Shown one piece after another: positions 1-6,237 of a DNA stretch of 8,234 nt. Numbering within the stretch: the stretch's first letter is position 1; each line of letters starts with the position of its first letter. Both the position numbers and the translations under genes were made by a program. The DNA is from an uncultured Collinsella sp. (lineage in GTDB: Bacteria > Actinomycetota > Coriobacteriia > Coriobacteriales > Coriobacteriaceae). The notes beneath the pieces are model-generated. The model was given only the letters and a program-made list of their open reading frames with translations, was not told where the DNA came from and ran no database searches. The stretch lies in the NCBI GenBank assembly GCA_900547835.1, contig URIJ01000089.1:1-8234 (forward strand). The letters run 5' to 3'.

Positions 1-453
1 ACCACGCCCGACGACATGCGCGCCGTGGGCGACCAGTTCATCGGCATGATGAGCAAAATGATCGGCATGATGGTCGGGCTCGCGGTGTTTATCTTCCTGC
101 TGTTTATGTACCTGCTGACCAAGGCGGTGATCGACCACAGCGCCCGTTCGATCAGCTACATGAAAGTCTTTGGCTATCGCGATAGCGAGATCTCGCATCT
201 GTACATCCGCTCGATCACGCTGTGCGTGGCGGCGTCGCTCGTGCTGAGCCTGCCGGTCATTATTGGCTCGCTAACGGCCATCTTCCGCTCGATGCTGCTC
301 GCCTATAACGGCAATATCGAGATCTACGTGCCCGCTTGGTCCATGGCGGCGTGCGTCGGCATTGGCTTTGCGACCTACCTGGTCGTGGCGCTGCTACACA
401 CGCGCTCCATCAAACGCGTGAGCCTGGCCGAAGCCCTCAAAGTCCAAGAGTAG
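1..453 (+). CDS. ABC transporter permease, FtsX-like C-terminal domain (5' end outside window)
   Basis: Frame 1 is open from the first base, so the start lies upstream; 150 codons remain before TAG at 451-453. Counting from the Met at position 16, hydrophobic segments lie at about residues 11-36, 66-92 and 106-128. This is the three-helix layout of the C-terminal FtsX permease domain. After the first helix comes a cytoplasmic loop with SISYMKVFGYRDSEI, the counterpart of the family's 'R.lGa...i' coupling region. The tail 'RSIKRVSLAEALKVQE' matches the usual ending of these permeases, in which a basic patch is followed by '(P/S)..AL+..E'. Such proteins are the membrane half of ABC systems for lipid, lipoprotein or peptide handling, and the ATPase is usually encoded next door. 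The substrate cannot be told from this fragment. The stop codon overlaps the first palindromic repeat by two bases. Confidence 0.85.
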   Translation, partial: TTPDDMRAVGDQFIGMMSKMIGMMVGLAVFIFLLFMYLLTKAVIDHSARSISYMKVFGYRDSEISHLYIRSITLCVAASLVLSLPVIIGSLTAIFRSMLLAYNGNIEIYVPAWSMAACVGIGFATYLVVALLHTRSIKRVSLAEALKVQE

Positions 454-478
454 TCATTGGGGACGTTCTTAAATGACT
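452..478 (+). repeat. 27-nt palindromic repeat, copy 1 (forward)
   Basis: The unit starts AGTCATTGGGGAC and ends CTTAAATGACT. Its ends AGTCATT and AATGACT are perfect inverted complements, giving a 7-bp stem. It matches the reverse complement of copy 4 (579-605) at 24 of 27 positions. It begins inside the permease stop codon. Confidence 0.85.
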
Positions 479-542
479 AGTCGCTGGGGACGCTCTTTCG
501 CCACCCAGCAGGAAAGGAACGTCCCTAGCTGCCAGGTGGCGA
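479..542 (+). repeat. Degenerate central repeat unit with hairpin arms
   Basis: It directly abuts copy 1 and starts AGTCGCTGGGGACGCTCTTTCG, so it shares the GGGGACG core but not the AATGACT end. GCTGGGGACG (483-492) is complementary to CGTCCCTAGC (520-529) at 9 of 10 positions. TCGCCACC (498-505) is perfectly complementary to GGTGGCGA (535-542), with CAGC (506-509) able to pair with GCTG (528-531). These two pairings overlap and are mutually exclusive. It looks like two partial units of the same repeat family arranged head to head. Confidence 0.6.
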
Positions 543-544
543 GG

Positions 545-573
545 CACTCATTTAAGTCCGTCCCCAATGAGTG
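545..573 (-). repeat. Palindromic repeat, copy 3 (reverse)
   Basis: CACTCATT (545-552) and AATGAGTG (566-573) form a perfect 8-bp stem around a core containing GTCCGTCCCC. On the minus strand it reads ACTCATTGGGGACGGACTT and so on, the same unit as copy 1. Relative to the other copies, the second stem base pair is swapped from G-C to C-G, with both arms changed together. Confidence 0.85.
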
Positions 574-578
574 GTTTC

Positions 579-605
579 AGTCATTTAAGTCTGTCCCCAA
601 TGACT
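579..605 (-). repeat. 27-nt palindromic repeat, copy 4 (reverse)
   Basis: AGTCATT (579-585) and AATGACT (599-605) form the stem around TAAGTCTGTCCCC. It is the reverse complement of copy 1 with three mismatches clustered in the loop, so copies 1 and 4 could also pair with each other across the whole block. Confidence 0.85.
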
Positions 606-616
606 AGGTGCCGTAC

Positions 617-647
617 TTGACTTTAACTCTGCTTTAACTGGTACCAT
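617..647 (+). promoter_or_regulatory. Possible promoter and direct-repeat site upstream of the DUF362 gene
   Basis: TTGACT (617-622) is a good -35 match. The best -10 candidate, TACCAT (642-647), is weak and sits at a 19-bp spacing. Overlapping it, CTTTAACT occurs at 621-628 and again at 632-639, an exact 11-bp period. That is one helical turn and could be a binding site for a dimeric response regulator. The promoter call is tentative; the direct repeat is plain in the sequence. Confidence 0.3.
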
Positions 648-689
648 CCTCTATGTCTGTAACGCCATATAGACCGAGGGGATAGATCT

Positions 690-1895
690 ATGACCGCAAC
701 TGCACCCGCCGCACCCGCCAAGGTGTACTTCACCAACCTGCGCACGCATGCTCGCGAGAGCCAGCTCGACAAGCTCAAGCGCCTCGTTCGTCGCGCCGGT
801 ATTGAGCAGATCGACTTTGAGAACAAGTTCGTCGCCATCAAGATTCACTTTGGCGAGCTGGGCAACCTGAGCTTTTTGCGCCCCAACTACGCCCGCGCCG
901 TCGCGGATGTCGTGAAGGAGCTGGGCGGCAAGCCCTTCCTCACCGACTGCAATACGCTCTATGTGGGTAGCCGCAAAAACGCGCTCGAGCACATCGATAC
1001 CGCCTACCAGAACGGCTTTACCCCGTATGCTACGGGTTGCCAGATCATCATTGCCGACGGCCTCAAGGGCACCGACGAGGCGCTTGTTCCGGTCGAGGGC
1101 GGCGAGTACGTGCACGAGGCCAAGATCGGTCAGGCGCTCATGGATGCCGATATCGTGATCAGCCTCACCCACTTTAAGGGTCATGAGCAGGCCGGCTTTG
1201 GCGGCGCCATGAAGAACCTGGGCATGGGCGGCGGCAGCCGCGCCGGCAAGATGGAGCAGCATGCCGCCGGCAAGCCGAACGTCTCGACCGAGCACTGCGT
1301 TGGCTGCCGTGCCTGCGAAAAGATCTGCGCGCACGACGCTGTCTCGTTCAACGACACCCGCGAGCGCGAGCTTGCCAACGGCAACACCCGCACGGTGCAC
1401 GTGGCCACCATCGACCACGATCGCTGCGTGGGCTGCGGTCGCTGCATTGCGGCATGCAACCAGGACTGCATCAAGCCCGGCTATGACGCCGCGGCCGACG
1501 TGCTCAACTGTAAGATCGCCGAGTACACCAAGGCCGTTGTCCAGGATCGTCCCAGCTTCCACATTTCGCTGGCTATGGATATCAGCCCCAACTGCGATTG
1601 CCATCCCGAAAACGACACGCCTATCGTCAACGATATCGGCATGTTCGCGAGCTTCGACCCGGTCGCCATCGACCAGGCCTGCGCCGATGCCGTCATGGCG
1701 TCCGAGCCGCTGCCCAACACCGAGCTCACCGATAGCGCGGCCAAGATGGAGCATAACCACGAGCATCTGGAGGGCGAGCAGGCCAAGGATCCCTTCTGCA
1801 TCACGCATCCCGACACCGACTGGCGCGTGTGCATCGCGCACGCCGAGAAGATTGGCCTGGGCACGAGCGAGTATGAGCTCATCGAGGTCAAGTAG
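690..1895 (+). CDS. DUF362 domain protein with two 4Fe-4S clusters
   Basis: The product is 401 residues. The ATG at 690 has GAGGGG (676-681) eight bases upstream. Residues ~10-190 resemble DUF362, including the 'HFKGH' motif (161-165) and 'GGAMKNLGMG' (171-180), which are characteristic of the family. Two ferredoxin-type motifs follow: C203-x2-C206-x2-C209-x3-C213 and C246-x2-C249-x2-C252-x3-C256, each fit to hold a 4Fe-4S cluster. The fourth cysteines are followed by Ala and Asn, not the common Pro. A C-terminal DUF362-like part (~285-395) carries a Cys pair, C302 and C304. There is no signal peptide or membrane segment, so it is probably cytosolic. The family is common in anaerobes, but its reaction is not established; an electron-transfer or redox role is inferred from the clusters. 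The gene appears monocistronic, with the repeat block upstream and a strong terminator downstream. Confidence 0.92.
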   Translation: MTATAPAAPAKVYFTNLRTHARESQLDKLKRLVRRAGIEQIDFENKFVAIKIHFGELGNLSFLRPNYARAVADVVKELGGKPFLTDCNTLYVGSRKNALEHIDTAYQNGFTPYATGCQIIIADGLKGTDEALVPVEGGEYVHEAKIGQALMDADIVISLTHFKGHEQAGFGGAMKNLGMGGGSRAGKMEQHAAGKPNVSTEHCVGCRACEKICAHDAVSFNDTRERELANGNTRTVHVATIDHDRCVGCGRCIAACNQDCIKPGYDAAADVLNCKIAEYTKAVVQDRPSFHISLAMDISPNCDCHPENDTPIVNDIGMFASFDPVAIDQACADAVMASEPLPNTELTDSAAKMEHNHEHLEGEQAKDPFCITHPDTDWRVCIAHAEKIGLGTSEYELIEVK

Positions 1896-1942
1896 CGCCT
1901 AGCTATTGGACAAAATAAGCGCCTTTGTAGCGTTAGTTGAGC

Positions 1943-1981
1943 AAAAGCCGCCTGTGAGCACAGCGCTCACGGGCGGCTTTT
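1943..1981. terminator. Strong bidirectional intrinsic terminator
   Basis: AAAAGCCGCC (1943-1952) pairs with GGCGGCTTTT (1972-1981), a T-G wobble follows, and GTGAGC (1954-1959) pairs with GCTCAC (1965-1970) around loop ACAGC. The total is 17 pairs including the wobble. A-tract and T-tract at opposite ends let it work for both the DUF362 gene and the convergent hydrolase gene. Confidence 0.9.
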
Positions 1982-2059
1982 CGGAAGTGCGGTGAAAAAT
2001 CGAATACCGCCGACTACAAACCGATTTTTGGCAACAAAACCCCAGACGTTGCTTTTTGC

Positions 2060-3025
2060 CTAAAAATTCTTGTCGAGGAAGTTGTCGACCGTGTTCCAGT
2101 AGAGTTCGGGGTCGACCTGCGCGCTCTTGGCGTGGGTGGCGCCATGGACGGTGAGCTTTTGCTTGACCTTGCTGGCGCACGCGTCGTAGTTTTGGTCGAG
2201 CATGCTGTACGGTACAAAGGTGTCCTGGTCGCCGTGGATAAACAGCATGGGAACCGTCGCATGTTTGAGTTGCTCCACACTGCTCGCCTTATGAAAGTCG
2301 TAGCCCGCGCGCACGTTGCACACCAAGTTTGCTACATCGAGCAAGGGAAAACTGGGCAGGCCAAATACATCCTTGAGCTGCAGGGAAAACTCGTCCCAAA
2401 CGCTTGTATAGCCGCAGTCCTCGATAATGCATTTCACATTTGCGGGCAGAGATTCCCCCGCTACGTTCATGGCAGTCGCCGCGCCCATCGACTCGCCAAA
2501 GACCAGGATGCGCGCCTTGGGATCGGCCGCAACAATCCGCCCGATCCACGCGACGACATCGAGTCGCTCGGGCCAGCCCATGCCGATGTAGTCACCGCCG
2601 GAACGCTCGTGGGCGCGGGCGGCGGGTGCGAGTACGTTCATGCCGCGGTCGTGGAATCGCTTGACGTATCGGGCCATACCGATGGGCTCGTTGGTATATC
2701 CATGCAGGCAGACGGCGTAGTCGTGCGTGCTCTCCGACGCAGCAAAATACCAGGCGGCAAGCTCGGTCCCGTCGTCCGCGGTGAGGTTGCTGCTCTTGCG
2801 GTTCTCTTTAAACCATGCCCGCGCCTCGGTATCCTCGGCATCCGGCTGCTCACCTTCTTTGTCGTTCTTGCTATCCTGCATCATCTTCATGGTGTATGGC
2901 GCGCGGGGATTCAGCGCGAAGTCAAACAGAAAGTTGCCGGCAAATCCGAGCAGCGCAACGACAACCACCAGTGCAACGATGCCGGCTATCTTGAGCTTTC
3001 GATGGGAACGTGCGTTTTGAGACAT
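2060..3025 (-). CDS. Membrane-anchored alpha/beta hydrolase (serine aminopeptidase S33/Bem46-like)
   Basis: The product is 321 residues, and its ATG is preceded by AGGAAAG at good spacing. A basic N-terminus and one hydrophobic helix (~12-33) indicate a signal anchor, or an uncleaved signal, that places the enzyme outside the membrane. The alpha/beta hydrolase fold follows: oxyanion-region motif CLHGY (106-110), nucleophile elbow GESMG with Ser179, acid Asp268 in HGDQDTFVP, and catalytic His298 in GATHAKS. The stretch YIGMGWPERLDV (146-157) is typical of the COG1073/YqkD-type group. In the preceding loop, the family's usual 'RAHG.S' reads RAHERS (137-142). The substrate is unknown; an ester, amide or acyl-transfer reaction is possible. 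It is convergent with the DUF362 gene and divergent from the hemolysin III gene. Two operator-like sites at its promoter suggest a dedicated repressor. Confidence 0.88.
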   Translation of the reverse strand: MSQNARSHRKLKIAGIVALVVVVALLGFAGNFLFDFALNPRAPYTMKMMQDSKNDKEGEQPDAEDTEARAWFKENRKSSNLTADDGTELAAWYFAASESTHDYAVCLHGYTNEPIGMARYVKRFHDRGMNVLAPAARAHERSGGDYIGMGWPERLDVVAWIGRIVAADPKARILVFGESMGAATAMNVAGESLPANVKCIIEDCGYTSVWDEFSLQLKDVFGLPSFPLLDVANLVCNVRAGYDFHKASSVEQLKHATVPMLFIHGDQDTFVPYSMLDQNYDACASKVKQKLTVHGATHAKSAQVDPELYWNTVDNFLDKNF

Positions 3026-3045
3026 AAGAAGCTTTCCTATAAGAT

Positions 3046-3059
3046 GTTAATACATCAAC
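3046..3059. promoter_or_regulatory. Operator-like site, proximal copy (GTTAATACATCAAC)
   Basis: This near-palindrome matches the site at 3091-3104 at 11 of 14 positions, and all three differences are A/G changes (GTTRATRCRTCAAC). It lies at about +10 to +23 of the predicted hydrolase transcript, where a bound repressor would block elongation or initiation. The regulator is unknown. Confidence 0.5.
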
Positions 3060-3074
3060 ATTTAATGCAAGCGC

Positions 3075-3103
3075 ATTATGGACGTTCACCGTTGATGCGT
3101 CAA
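3075..3103 (-). promoter_or_regulatory. Sigma-70-type promoter of the hydrolase gene
   Basis: Read on the minus strand, TTGACG (3103-3098) is the -35, followed by exactly 17 bp and CATAAT (3080-3075) as the -10. That is 5 of 6 matches to consensus in both hexamers. The transcript would start near 3068, giving a leader of about 43 nt. Confidence 0.75.
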
Positions 3104-3104
3104 C
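3091..3104. promoter_or_regulatory. Operator-like site, distal copy (GTTGATGCGTCAAC)
   Basis: Inverted arms GTTGA and TCAAC flank TGCG. It covers the whole -35 hexamer of the hydrolase promoter. Its start is 45 bp from the start of the proximal copy, a little over four helical turns, which would suit cooperative binding or looping. Confidence 0.5.
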
Positions 3105-3146
3105 AGGCAAAGAATGGGTAAACAAAGGGTCACGTATGGTGCAAAT

Positions 3147-3176
3147 TTCGCACGCACCCAGACGCTTTGATATAGT
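3147..3176 (+). promoter_or_regulatory. Promoter of the hemolysin III family gene (extended -10)
   Basis: TATAGT (3171-3176) is preceded by TGA (3168-3170), forming an extended -10. A weaker -35, TTCGCA (3147-3152), sits 18 bp upstream. The predicted start near 3183 gives a leader of about 29 nt to the ATG at 3212. Confidence 0.6.
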
Positions 3177-3211
3177 GTTGAGAACTCTTTACGTTGGAGG
3201 ATGTAACCGGC

Positions 3212-3895
3212 ATGTCCGATTCGAGCGACAGTTCTAAGCCGCGACCCAAGACCGCGGCCGTTCCACACTACACAGTGGGCGAGGAGATCATGAACTCCGT
3301 CACCCATGGTGTCGGCTGCCTGCTGGGTATCGCGGGCCTGGTGCTCCTGATCGTATTCGCTGCCCTGCGCGGCGGAGGCCCGGCCCACATGGCCGCGGCA
3401 ATTGTCTATGGCGTCAGCATTATCCTCGAATACCTAGCCTCCACGCTCTACCACGCGATTCAGCCCGCGCGCGCCAAGCGCGTGTTTCGCATCATCGACC
3501 ACAGCTGCATCTACCTGCTCATTGCCGGCAGCTATACGCCGTTTTGCCTCATTACGCTGGCAAACGACGGTGGTCCCGTGCTGTTTTTTGCCGTATGGGC
3601 CATCGCCATCGTCGGGATCGCCCTCGAGTGTTTTTTGCGCGAGCGCCAGCCGCACTGGGTAAGCGGCCTGGTCTATCTGCTGATGGGCTGGCTCGTTGTC
3701 TTTAAGCTGCCCGAACTTGTTGCGCTGCTCAACCCCGTGGCACTTGCCCTGCTCGCCGTCGGCGGCGTGTGCTACACCGCGGGCGTGCCGTTCTATATCG
3801 CCAAAAACGTGCGCTATCTGCACAGTGTTTTCCACTTGTTGGTGCTCGCCGGCAGCATCTTCCAGTTCATGGCGGTGATTCTCTTCGTAATCTAG
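3212..3895 (+). CDS. Hemolysin III family (PAQR-type) integral membrane protein
   Basis: The product is 227 residues. I chose the ATG at 3212 because GGAGG (3196-3200) lies 11 bases before it; an in-frame TTG at 3194 overlaps that ribosome binding site and is unlikely. After a polar N-terminus (1-20) there are about seven hydrophobic helices. Family motifs are present in order: E24-E25-x2-N28-x3-H32, then S77 and H81 in STLYH, then D96-H97 with IYLLIAGSYTP, and finally H204-x3-H208 in the last helix region. The Ser/Asp/His set corresponds to the metal-binding residues of the PAQR/HlyIII superfamily, which includes adiponectin receptors. The name 'hemolysin' is historical; bacterial members are thought to act in membrane lipid homeostasis, and no toxin role should be assumed. 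The next gene starts 110 bases downstream on the same strand, so co-transcription is possible. Confidence 0.93.
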   Translation: MSDSSDSSKPRPKTAAVPHYTVGEEIMNSVTHGVGCLLGIAGLVLLIVFAALRGGGPAHMAAAIVYGVSIILEYLASTLYHAIQPARAKRVFRIIDHSCIYLLIAGSYTPFCLITLANDGGPVLFFAVWAIAIVGIALECFLRERQPHWVSGLVYLLMGWLVVFKLPELVALLNPVALALLAVGGVCYTAGVPFYIAKNVRYLHSVFHLLVLAGSIFQFMAVILFVI

Positions 3896-4005
3896 CGACC
3901 GCGCCTGCGCGCCCGCGTCCTCGTTTGGGCGCCGGTGCAATTGCCGTATCCGTCATCAACGTTTTGACCTGACGTCCCGAATCTTGGAGGTTCGAGAAAC
4001 TCCCG

Positions 4006-5379
4006 ATGGACATAACCATCTCCCTTATCACCACCCTCGTTTTGACCCTCATCAACGGCTACTTCTCTATGTCCGAGATGGCGCTCACCACGGCCAAGCG
4101 CGCCGTGCTGGAGCACGAGGCCGAGGAAGGCGACAAGCGCGCCGAGCGTGCCATTAAGCTGGCCGCCGACTCCGACCAGCTGCTCGCCACCATCCAGGTC
4201 GCCATCACGCTCGTGGGCTTCGCCTCGTCCGCCGTCGCCTCGACGAGCCTGTCCGACCCGCTTGCCACGTGGCTCATGAGCTTTGGCATCGCGCCGCTCT
4301 CCGCCATCGCGCGCGGCCTGGCGCCGGTCATCATCACCGTCGCGGTCGCCTTCGTGTCCATCGTGATCGGCGAGCTCGTCCCCAAGCGCATCGGCCTGGC
4401 CAATGCCGAGGGCGTGTCCAAGCAGGTCGTGGGACCGTTGTCGTTTTTCCAAAAGATCGCCCGTCCGCTCGTGTGGCTGACTGGCGCTTGCTCCGATGGC
4501 CTGGCCCGCATCCTGCGCATCAAGAGCGCCGACGACCGCCAAAACGTCTCGGAAGAAGAGATCAAGTACATGGTCTCGGAGCAGGACGACCTGCTCGACG
4601 AGGAAAAGCGCATGATCCACGAGATCTTTGACCTGGGCGACACCGTTGCCCGCGAGGTCATGGTGCCGCGCGTGGACACCACCATGTGCGAGGACGACGA
4701 GACGGTCGCCAGCGTGCTATCCACCATGCGCCAGACCGGCTTCAGCCGCATCCCCGTCTATCACGAGGACCCCGACAACGTCGCGGGCATCGCGCACATC
4801 AAGGACCTGATCCAGCCCGCGCTCGACGGCAAGGGCGACCAGCCCATCGCCGGCTTTTTGCGCGACGCCACCTTTGTGCCCGACACCAAGGACATCCTGC
4901 CGCTGCTGTCCGAGATGCAGACCTCGCACGACCAGATCGTGGTGGTCGTGGACGAGTACGGCGGCACGGCCGGCATTATCACCATCGAGGATATCGTCGA
5001 GGAGATCGTCGGCGAGATCGAGGACGAGTTCGACCCCGACAACAAGTACCTCACGCGCCTTTCGCGCCGCGAGTGGCTCGTCGATGGGCGTTTTTCGTGC
5101 GATGACGCGATTGAGCTTGGTTGGCCGCTCGAGGAAAGCGATGATTATGAGACCATCGCCGGCTGGATTTTGGAGCTTTGCGACTCGGTGCCCGACATCG
5201 GAGAGGTGTTTGAGGTCGCGGGGTACAAGTTTAAAGTGCAGTCGATGCGTGGCCAGCGCATCTCGCTCATTCGCGTGATCGCTCCGGCCGAAACCGATAA
5301 GAAGGATTCCGAGTCTTCGGCAGAGAAGCCGGCGGCGTCGGGTGCGGGCTCTGTGGATCCGCACGATGGCGACGAGTAG
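4006..5379 (+). CDS. CNNM/CorC family transporter (DUF21, CBS pair, CorC_HlyC domain)
   Basis: The product is 457 residues. The ATG at 4006 has TTGGAGG (3984-3990) 15 bases upstream, slightly long. A DUF21/CNNM membrane domain spans ~1-165, with helices near 4-26, 60-80, 95-122 and 142-160 and the conserved GELVPKRIGL (122-131). A linker follows, with EEEIKYMVSE (183-192). The paired CBS domains lie at ~212-340, opening with REVMVPRVDT (216-225) and including VVVVDEYGGTAGIITIEDIVE (312-332, of which DEYGGTAGI is diagnostic). The CorC_HlyC domain covers ~350-428. CNNM/CorC proteins export or regulate Mg2+ and other divalent metals, with the CBS pair sensing nucleotide; the exact ion here is inferred. 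The acidic/serine-rich tail (~430-457) is variable and probably disordered. The gene is followed after 24 nt by the cyanophycin-synthetase-N-like gene, probably as one operon. Confidence 0.94.
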   Translation: MDITISLITTLVLTLINGYFSMSEMALTTAKRAVLEHEAEEGDKRAERAIKLAADSDQLLATIQVAITLVGFASSAVASTSLSDPLATWLMSFGIAPLSAIARGLAPVIITVAVAFVSIVIGELVPKRIGLANAEGVSKQVVGPLSFFQKIARPLVWLTGACSDGLARILRIKSADDRQNVSEEEIKYMVSEQDDLLDEEKRMIHEIFDLGDTVAREVMVPRVDTTMCEDDETVASVLSTMRQTGFSRIPVYHEDPDNVAGIAHIKDLIQPALDGKGDQPIAGFLRDATFVPDTKDILPLLSEMQTSHDQIVVVVDEYGGTAGIITIEDIVEEIVGEIEDEFDPDNKYLTRLSRREWLVDGRFSCDDAIELGWPLEESDDYETIAGWILELCDSVPDIGEVFEVAGYKFKVQSMRGQRISLIRVIAPAETDKKDSESSAEKPAASGAGSVDPHDGDE

Positions 5380-5403
5380 GACAAGGAAGAGTAGGGGAGA
5401 GTT

Positions 5404-6237
5404 ATGGCAGGCCTGTTCAACATCCTTAAGGTCACCGTCAGCGAGGACAAGATCTGCGCGCATGTGCTGGTGAACCCCGGCATGCCGCTCATGACCTCGG
5501 AGGATATCGAGGCCACGGCGCGCGTGTATTACCTGGTGCCGGCGATTGCCAAGCACCTGTGCCTGGGTGATTCCGGTCGCGAGTTCCAGGACTGCATGGG
5601 CCAGACCGAGCTCTGCCACCTGCTGGAGCACGTGACGGTCGAGCTCATGAACGAGACCGGTCTTGCCGGTAGCATCTCGTGCGGCCGCACGCGCGTAAGC
5701 GAGCACGACGAGCGCGTCTTTGAGGTTGAGCTTTCGTGCCCCGATGACGCGCTGGCCATTGGTGCGCTGTCGTCGGCCACCTTTATGATGGACTGGGCGT
5801 ACCTGCACGCCGACCAGCCTGCCCCCGACGTGGAAGGCACGGTCGCGGGCCTGCGCAACCTGGTGCTGGGCATGCGCGCCGAGGCCGAGGGCAAGGATCC
5901 TCACGAGGCCGTCGCTGCTGCGAACGGCGAAGATGCTGCCGAGGACGAGGGCGCTGACGAGGGCGATGTGCCGGTCGACGCCGAGCCCGTTGCCGATGCG
6001 ACCGCCGAGCCCGTTCCCACCGAGCCCCAGGGCGTCCCCAACTTTGACGACGAGCCCCAGGTGGCGATTGATACCGAGGGCGCGGTTGCCGAGAACCACG
6101 AGGCCTCCGCTGCCGTCTTTGGCGGTGCTGCGACGGTTCCGGCAGGGCCTGCGCATGAGGGCGGCCTGCCGCTCGTGGACGGCGCCGGCGAGGACCCGGG
6201 TGCCACGGTGGCCATGCCGGCTATGCCCCAGGAGTAG
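5404..6237 (+). CDS. Stand-alone cyanophycin synthetase N-terminal-domain-like protein with acidic tail
   Basis: The product is 277 residues. The ATG at 5404 follows AGGGGAGAG (5393-5401). Residues ~1-160 resemble the N-terminal domain of cyanophycin synthetase (CphA). The best block is GQTELCHLLEHVTVELMNET (66-85), followed by GLAGSISCGRTR (86-97) and VFEVEL (105-110), matching the CphA pattern 'H(V/L).EHV..EL..laG..v.fG+TR...g.y.V...y'. The H72-x2-E75-H76 motif, with E80 nearby, is an HxxEH arrangement like inverse zincins. A metallopeptidase-like site is known in the N domain of many CphA1 enzymes. There is no ATP-grasp or Mur-ligase domain, so it cannot polymerise cyanophycin by itself. 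Residues ~161-277 are rich in Ala, Glu, Asp and Pro and probably disordered. The similarity is recognised by eye, not by a search; the hydrolase function is inferred. It is probably translated from the transporter's transcript. Confidence 0.7.
   Translation: MAGLFNILKVTVSEDKICAHVLVNPGMPLMTSEDIEATARVYYLVPAIAKHLCLGDSGREFQDCMGQTELCHLLEHVTVELMNETGLAGSISCGRTRVSEHDERVFEVELSCPDDALAIGALSSATFMMDWAYLHADQPAPDVEGTVAGLRNLVLGMRAEAEGKDPHEAVAAANGEDAAEDEGADEGDVPVDAEPVADATAEPVPTEPQGVPNFDDEPQVAIDTEGAVAENHEASAAVFGGAATVPAGPAHEGGLPLVDGAGEDPGATVAMPAMPQE

Noticed and set aside
452..605. CRISPR array
   Set aside because: The units are palindromic, unequally spaced and in opposite orientations, without spacers of constant length or cas genes.
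651..1841. 396-codon open frame on the minus strand opposite the DUF362 gene
   Set aside because: Its translation is a low-complexity Val/Gly/Ala/Leu/His mix with no domain, it has no ribosome binding site, and it is the antisense shadow of a clear iron-sulfur protein in GC-rich DNA.
2132..3121. 329-codon open frame on the plus strand opposite the hydrolase gene
   Set aside because: The minus-strand frame has an intact catalytic triad, promoter and ribosome binding site; the plus frame has none of these and no recognisable family.
3909..3932. GCGCCC/GGGCGC hairpin between the hemolysin III and CorC-type genes
   Set aside because: The stem is only six pairs with a 12-base loop and no T-tract, so it is too weak to call a terminator in such GC-rich sequence.
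3212..5379. Two adjacent 'hemolysin'-named genes as a toxin locus
   Set aside because: The HlyIII/PAQR and CorC_HlyC names are historical; motifs show a lipid-homeostasis-type membrane protein and a metal transporter, with no secretion system or pore toxin.
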